64,000 nt of DNA from Actinomycetes bacterium. GTDB lineage: Bacteria; Bacillota; Sulfobacillia; Sulfobacillales; JAIMBI01. This document shows, in pieces, positions 60,573-64,000 of the stretch. Within the stretch, counting starts at the first letter, position 1. The number at the start of each line of letters is the position of its first letter. The notes under the pieces are model-generated. The model did no database searches. It had not been told where the DNA came from and saw only the letters and a program-made list of their open reading frames with translations. The stretch lies in contig JAIMBI010000006.1 of the NCBI GenBank assembly GCA_023565505.1, positions 62,001-126,000 of the forward strand, read 5' to 3'. The translations under genes and the position numbers were made by a program.

Positions 60573-61289
60573 ATGGCGGTGCTGCTGAAGGTGGAGCATC
60601 TTTCCGTCCGCTACGGTCCCGTGCTGGCCTTGGACGACGTGTCGCTCGCCGTGGAGCGCGGGAGCATCTTCGCGGTGCTCGGTCCCAACGGCGCGGGGAA
60701 GACCTCCCTGCTCAGGGCCATCGCCGGGGTCGTCCGGCCGGCGGGGGGCGACATCTGGTTCGAGGGCACGCTCGTCACGCCGGTGGCGCCGCACCTGCGC
60801 GCGCGCATGGGCCTCGTGTACCAGCCGGAGACCCGGGAGTTGTTCGGGGGCCTGACCGTGGCGAGGAACATCGCGTTGGGGGCGGAGGGGCAGGGACGGT
60901 CCTTGGATCCGGCGCGGTTGAAGGAGATCCTGAGCTACTTCCCGGGGTTGGAGGGCAAGCTGGAACGCCGGCCCAACACCATGAGCGGCGGCGAGCAACA
61001 GATGGTCGCGTTGGCGCGTTCGATGGCCGCCGAACCCAAGTTGCTGGCGATTGACGAGCCGTCCCTGGGGCTCTCGCCGCAGTTGGTGAGCCGCCTGTTC
61101 GGCGTGCTGCGCGACATCGCCCGCAAGGCCGGCCTGACGATCCTTCTGGCCGAGCAGAACGCGCGCATGGCCATGAAGATCGCGGACGAGGCGCTGTTCC
61201 TGCGCACCGGACGGACGGCGCTGGCGGGACCGGTCGCCGCGCTGCAAAGCCGTGACCTTTCGAGCTATTACCTTGGAGCTTCCGGCTGA
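60573..61289 (+). CDS. livF: ABC transporter ATPase (LivF family)
   Basis: 238 residues: Walker A LGPNGAGKTSLLRAIAG, signature TMSGGEQQMVALARSMAAEP, Walker B LLAIDEPSLGLSP, H-loop region replaced by LLAEQNARMAMKI (usual for LivF). Good GGGGGGAG site before ATG. The 91-nt gap after livG is GC-rich with no feature that I can support. Second ATPase of the liv importer. Confidence 0.93.
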   Translation: MAVLLKVEHLSVRYGPVLALDDVSLAVERGSIFAVLGPNGAGKTSLLRAIAGVVRPAGGDIWFEGTLVTPVAPHLRARMGLVYQPETRELFGGLTVARNIALGAEGQGRSLDPARLKEILSYFPGLEGKLERRPNTMSGGEQQMVALARSMAAEPKLLAIDEPSLGLSPQLVSRLFGVLRDIARKAGLTILLAEQNARMAMKIADEALFLRTGRTALAGPVAALQSRDLSSYYLGASG

Positions 61290-61346
61290 GGGAGCCGGGA
61301 AGTTCCGTTTTCCCAAGGATCTGACAAGGTCGTGCAGGAGGGAGAC

Positions 61347-62606
61347 ATGTTGCGGAAATCGGTTCGGCCTTTCTGGTTGGGGGCCACGACGATGCTCCTC
61401 GCAGGCGCTCTGGCGGGGTGTTCCTCGGCGGTCAGCACCGGCTCGACGGCCACCCCCGCGGCGGCTCCGGGAGTCGACGCGAAGACCAAGACCATCACGG
61501 TCGGCGCGTCCACGCCGTTTACCGGGCCGGCGACGGTTTATTCGGAGATCAACATGGGGGCCGCGGCCTATTTCAAGGCTGTCGACGCGAAGGGCGGCAT
61601 CGACGGCTGGAAGATCAACTATACCCTGCTGGACGACGGGTACAATCCGGCCAAGAATCTGGCCAACGTCCAGACGCTGGTCAAGCAGGACCACGTCTTC
61701 GCGATCGTGGTCAACCAGGGGACGCCCACCAACGTGGCCGCGGCGCACTTCCTGGCCAACACCAACGTCCCCGTCGTGGGACCCGCGGAAGGCGCCCCGG
61801 CGTTGTCGCACTACCCCAACTACTTCGTGCTGATGCCGAACTACGCCTGGGAGGCCGGCCTGGCGGCCCAATACGCGGTCCAGAAGCTGGGCGCCACCAA
61901 GGTCGGCATCCTGTACGAGAACGACGACCTGGGGATCCCGGCGAAGACCGGGGCGGAGGCCGAACTCAAGGCGCTGGGGCTCAGCCCCGTCGCGGCGATT
62001 CCGTTCGAGGTGACGACCACCGACTTCTCGCCGTACGTGGGCGAGCTGGCCAGCAAAGGCGCCCAGGCGGTCCTGCTGTGGGGGGCCAACCCCAACGCGG
62101 CGGCGGCGCTCCGGGCGGCGAACCAGATCGGGTTCCACCCAAAGTGGCTGATGGCGTTCTGGATCGCCGACCCGTCCACGTACAAGCTGGCCGGCTCGCT
62201 GCTTGACGGGGTGTACTTCCCGATGTGGTTCCAGCCGCTCGGCAGCCGGTCGCCGGCCATGGAGGCCTACAAGGCGGCCATGCGCACCTACGAGCCGTCC
62301 ACCCCGATCGGCTCCCTCGCCGAGAACGGCTACACCGAGGCCAGTCTGTTCGGCTATGCGCTCAAGGAGCTGTTGGACCAGCACAAGGCCATCACCCAGG
62401 CCAACCTCATCCAGGTGCTGGACTCCCTGCACAACGCCGACATCGGGACCGCCCAAGGCGTGAGCTTCTCGGCCGCCGACCACACGAGCGGCATCCACAG
62501 CGAACGCATCGTGCAGGCGCAGAACGGACAGTTCGTCGCCATCACGGGCCTGCTGCCGTTCCCGCCGGCCGCGGTGCAGGCGGTCGGATCGGGGTCGGGC
62601 CAGTAA
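61347..62606 (+). CDS. livJ: Substrate-binding lipoprotein of Liv-type ABC importer
   Basis: 419 residues. Lipobox LAGC with Cys25 follows a 15-residue hydrophobic segment, then a Ser/Thr/Ala-rich linker and the periplasmic-binding fold (TITVGASTPFTGPATVYSEI; INYTLLDDGYNPAKNLANVQ; FAIVVNQGTPTNVAAAHF; NTNVPVVGPAEGAPALS). In this Gram-positive-type cell it would be anchored outside the membrane. ATG after AGGAGG. The family binds amino acids, aromatic acids or amides; residues around the ligand site do not decide it. Located between livF and livH. Confidence 0.92.
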   Translation: MLRKSVRPFWLGATTMLLAGALAGCSSAVSTGSTATPAAAPGVDAKTKTITVGASTPFTGPATVYSEINMGAAAYFKAVDAKGGIDGWKINYTLLDDGYNPAKNLANVQTLVKQDHVFAIVVNQGTPTNVAAAHFLANTNVPVVGPAEGAPALSHYPNYFVLMPNYAWEAGLAAQYAVQKLGATKVGILYENDDLGIPAKTGAEAELKALGLSPVAAIPFEVTTTDFSPYVGELASKGAQAVLLWGANPNAAAALRAANQIGFHPKWLMAFWIADPSTYKLAGSLLDGVYFPMWFQPLGSRSPAMEAYKAAMRTYEPSTPIGSLAENGYTEASLFGYALKELLDQHKAITQANLIQVLDSLHNADIGTAQGVSFSAADHTSGIHSERIVQAQNGQFVAITGLLPFPPAAVQAVGSGSGQ

Positions 62607-62624
62607 GGCGGCGACGCGATCGGT

Positions 62625-62650
62625 GCGGGCAGCCGCTGGCGGCTGCCCGC
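62625..62650 (+). terminator. Intra-operon hairpin between binding protein and livH
   Basis: Perfect 11-bp stem GCGGGCAGCCG / CGGCTGCCCGC with loop CTGG, without a T-run, 18 nt after the binding protein stop. Such hairpins often protect the upstream mRNA or partly stop transcription so that the binding protein exceeds the permease. Confidence 0.5.
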
Positions 62651-62663
62651 GAAAGGGGGGGCC

Positions 62664-63587
62664 ATGGGCAACTTCCTTACCGTGGTCGTGTCCGGCCTGA
62701 GCACCGGGATGCTGTACGGGCTCATCGGTCTCGGCCTGGTGCTCGTCTACCGGGCCTCCAAGGTGCTGAACTTCGCCTACGGGGACATGGTGACCGTCCT
62801 GGCCTACCTGGCGTATACCCTGGCCGGCGTGTTCCACCTCCCGTGGCCGGTCCTGCTGGGATGCACCGTGTGCCTGGGGGCGCTTCTGGGCATCGTGGTG
62901 AAGGCGGGCCTCGTGGACCCCCTGGGGCGGCAGGCCGACGCGACGTGGCGGCTTTACGGGCTGTACGACGAGTCCACGTTGCTGAACCTGGTCATCGGGA
63001 CCATGGGGTTGTCCCTCGTCCTGGAGGGCGCCGAGGCTGCCGTCTGGGGAACGTCGGTGACGAGCCTGCCGTCGGTGGCCGGGAATCTCACGTGGACCGT
63101 CGGAACGTTCCACGTGGCCGTCAACGCGGTCGTCACGATCCTGGCCGGGGCCGCGGTCACCGGCGGACTGGCCCTGCTGCTGGAGCGGACGCGGATCGGG
63201 CGGCAGATCCAGGCGACCTACGAGAATCCCTTCGGGGCCACCCTGGTCGGCGTGGACGTCCGGCGCGTGTATACGGCGGTCTGGATCATAAGCCTGGTGG
63301 CGGCGGCCGTGGCGGCCATCTTCGCCACCCCGGTCACGTATCTCAGTTCCACGAGCCTCGTCTCCTTCTCGTTCATCGGCTTCGTCGCGATCATCGTCGG
63401 CGGCTTGACCAACGTGTGGGGAGCGGTCCTCGGGGGCATCGTCCTGGGGGTCATCCAGAACCTCGTCGCAGGATATGTCTCCTCGGGCTTGGAACAGATC
63501 GTCATCTTCCTGTTCGTGTTGGCCGTGCTGCTCGTGCGGCCCTACGGATTGTTCGCGAATCCGCGTCAGTACACCGAGCGGGTCTGA
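62664..63587 (+). CDS. livH: Branched-chain amino acid-type ABC permease (LivH family)
   Basis: 307-residue permease with about eight to nine membrane segments. Motifs LIGLGLVLVYRASKVLNFAY, GDMVTVLAYLAYTLAGVFHL, TRIGRQIQATYENPFGATLV (ABC contact loop), GFVAIIVGGLTNVWGAVLGG. Completes the importer as the partner of LivM. AAGGGGGGGG precedes the ATG. An extra segment around residues 90-105 (GRQADATWRLYGLYDESTLL) is more polar than usual for the family. Confidence 0.92.
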   Translation: MGNFLTVVVSGLSTGMLYGLIGLGLVLVYRASKVLNFAYGDMVTVLAYLAYTLAGVFHLPWPVLLGCTVCLGALLGIVVKAGLVDPLGRQADATWRLYGLYDESTLLNLVIGTMGLSLVLEGAEAAVWGTSVTSLPSVAGNLTWTVGTFHVAVNAVVTILAGAAVTGGLALLLERTRIGRQIQATYENPFGATLVGVDVRRVYTAVWIISLVAAAVAAIFATPVTYLSSTSLVSFSFIGFVAIIVGGLTNVWGAVLGGIVLGVIQNLVAGYVSSGLEQIVIFLFVLAVLLVRPYGLFANPRQYTERV

Positions 63588-63691
63588 CGGACCGCGGCCG
63601 AGGGCGGATCCCCCCGCCGGCGCGGGGTCGGTCGGGGCAGCCGGCTGCATCGTTCGGATGTGGGAGGTTCCATCAGCGATAGGAGGATCCC

Positions 63692-64000
63692 ATGGCGGGC
63701 AAAGTCGGGTTCATCGGGTTGGGCAACATGGGGTTCGGGATGGCGGCCAACGTGCTCAAGCGCTATCCGGTGATCGCCTACGACATCAACCCGGAGCCGG
63801 TCCGGGCCCTGGCGGCGCAGGGGGCCGAGGCGGCATCGTCCCTGGCCTACGTCGCGGCCGAGGCCGATACGGTGATCACCATGCTGCCGGGCGGCACCCA
63901 GGTGGAACAGGTGTACCTGGACGCGGGCGGGCTGGCCGAGGCGGCGCGGCCGGACCAGATCTTCATCGACATGAGCACCTGCCACCCGGGCACCACCCGG
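63692..64000 (+). CDS. 3-hydroxyisobutyrate dehydrogenase-like protein (5' part)
   Basis: The gene runs off the window after 103 codons. MAGKVGFIGLGNMGFGMAAN is the NAD(P)-binding start of the beta-hydroxyacid dehydrogenase family, followed by VITMLPGGTQVEQVYL and IFIDMSTCHPGTT, which is the conserved substrate-binding region. AGGAGG lies 5-6 nt upstream. It could be 3-hydroxyisobutyrate dehydrogenase (valine catabolism), tartronate semialdehyde reductase or a related enzyme. Being downstream of the liv set, and with a possible carboligase-like TPP enzyme nearby, either is plausible. Confidence 0.85.
   Translation, partial: MAGKVGFIGLGNMGFGMAANVLKRYPVIAYDINPEPVRALAAQGAEAASSLAYVAAEADTVITMLPGGTQVEQVYLDAGGLAEAARPDQIFIDMSTCHPGTTR

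Overview
The window comes from a high-GC (about 70% by eye), endospore-forming bacterium. A complete gerA-gerC-gerB spore-germination operon and a protein with a CodY-type DNA-binding domain point to a high-GC Bacillota lineage rather than an actinomycete. The SQR/NDH-2-like flavoprotein, TauE/SafE exporter, DoxX-like protein and 2-oxoglutarate dehydrogenase suggest an aerobic, possibly sulfur-adapted thermophile. I cannot name the genus from sequence alone. No rRNA, tRNA or CRISPR array was found.

Layout: (1) 1-7.5 kb: end of a two-component operon with a ferredoxin, a universal stress protein, then a ger operon whose last stop overlaps a membrane-anchored FMN glutamate-synthase-like gene. 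(2) 7.5-14.4 kb: methyltransferase, flavoprotein, sulfite-type exporter, second universal stress protein, CodY-like regulator, fumarase-superfamily lyase, FUSC protein. (3) 14.7-31.4 kb: two plus-strand acyl-CoA catabolic operons. One holds paired MaoC-like hydratases, crotonases, an ADP-forming acyl-CoA synthetase, an acyl-CoA dehydrogenase, an MmgE/PrpD protein and an MFS carrier. The other holds an acyl-CoA synthetase, crotonase, acyl-CoA dehydrogenase, Fe-ADH-like protein, IclR regulator and class III CoA-transferase. (4) 31.5-37.6 kb: a decay zone with a truncated tnpB, a broken antitoxin, an intact Phd/VapC module, a frameshifted MFS gene and a GGDEF gene split by an IS607-type element. 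(5) 37.9-44.3 kb: papain-like peptidase, small membrane protein, sucB/sucA, DoxX-like gene. (6) 44.5-64 kb: a third acyl-CoA region (thiolase-like protein plus DUF35, third acyl-CoA synthetase, SDR, MFS, crotonase, acyl-CoA dehydrogenase pair, MBL hydrolase), then a TPP enzyme-cupin-SDR set, a structured leader RNA with terminator, a complete Liv-type ABC importer and the start of a 3-hydroxyisobutyrate-dehydrogenase-like gene.

The genes fit together as an organic-acid uptake and CoA-thioester oxidation island. Acids would enter through MFS carriers or the Liv-type ABC system, be activated by ADP-forming ligases or CoA-transfer, be oxidised by dehydrogenases, hydrated by crotonases or MaoC proteins and cleaved by the thiolase/aldolase-like pair, feeding the TCA cycle. 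The substrates are unknown. The combination of paired acyl-CoA dehydrogenases, paired MaoC proteins and a cysteine-less thiolase with DUF35 recalls side-chain degradation of steroids and other branched acids.
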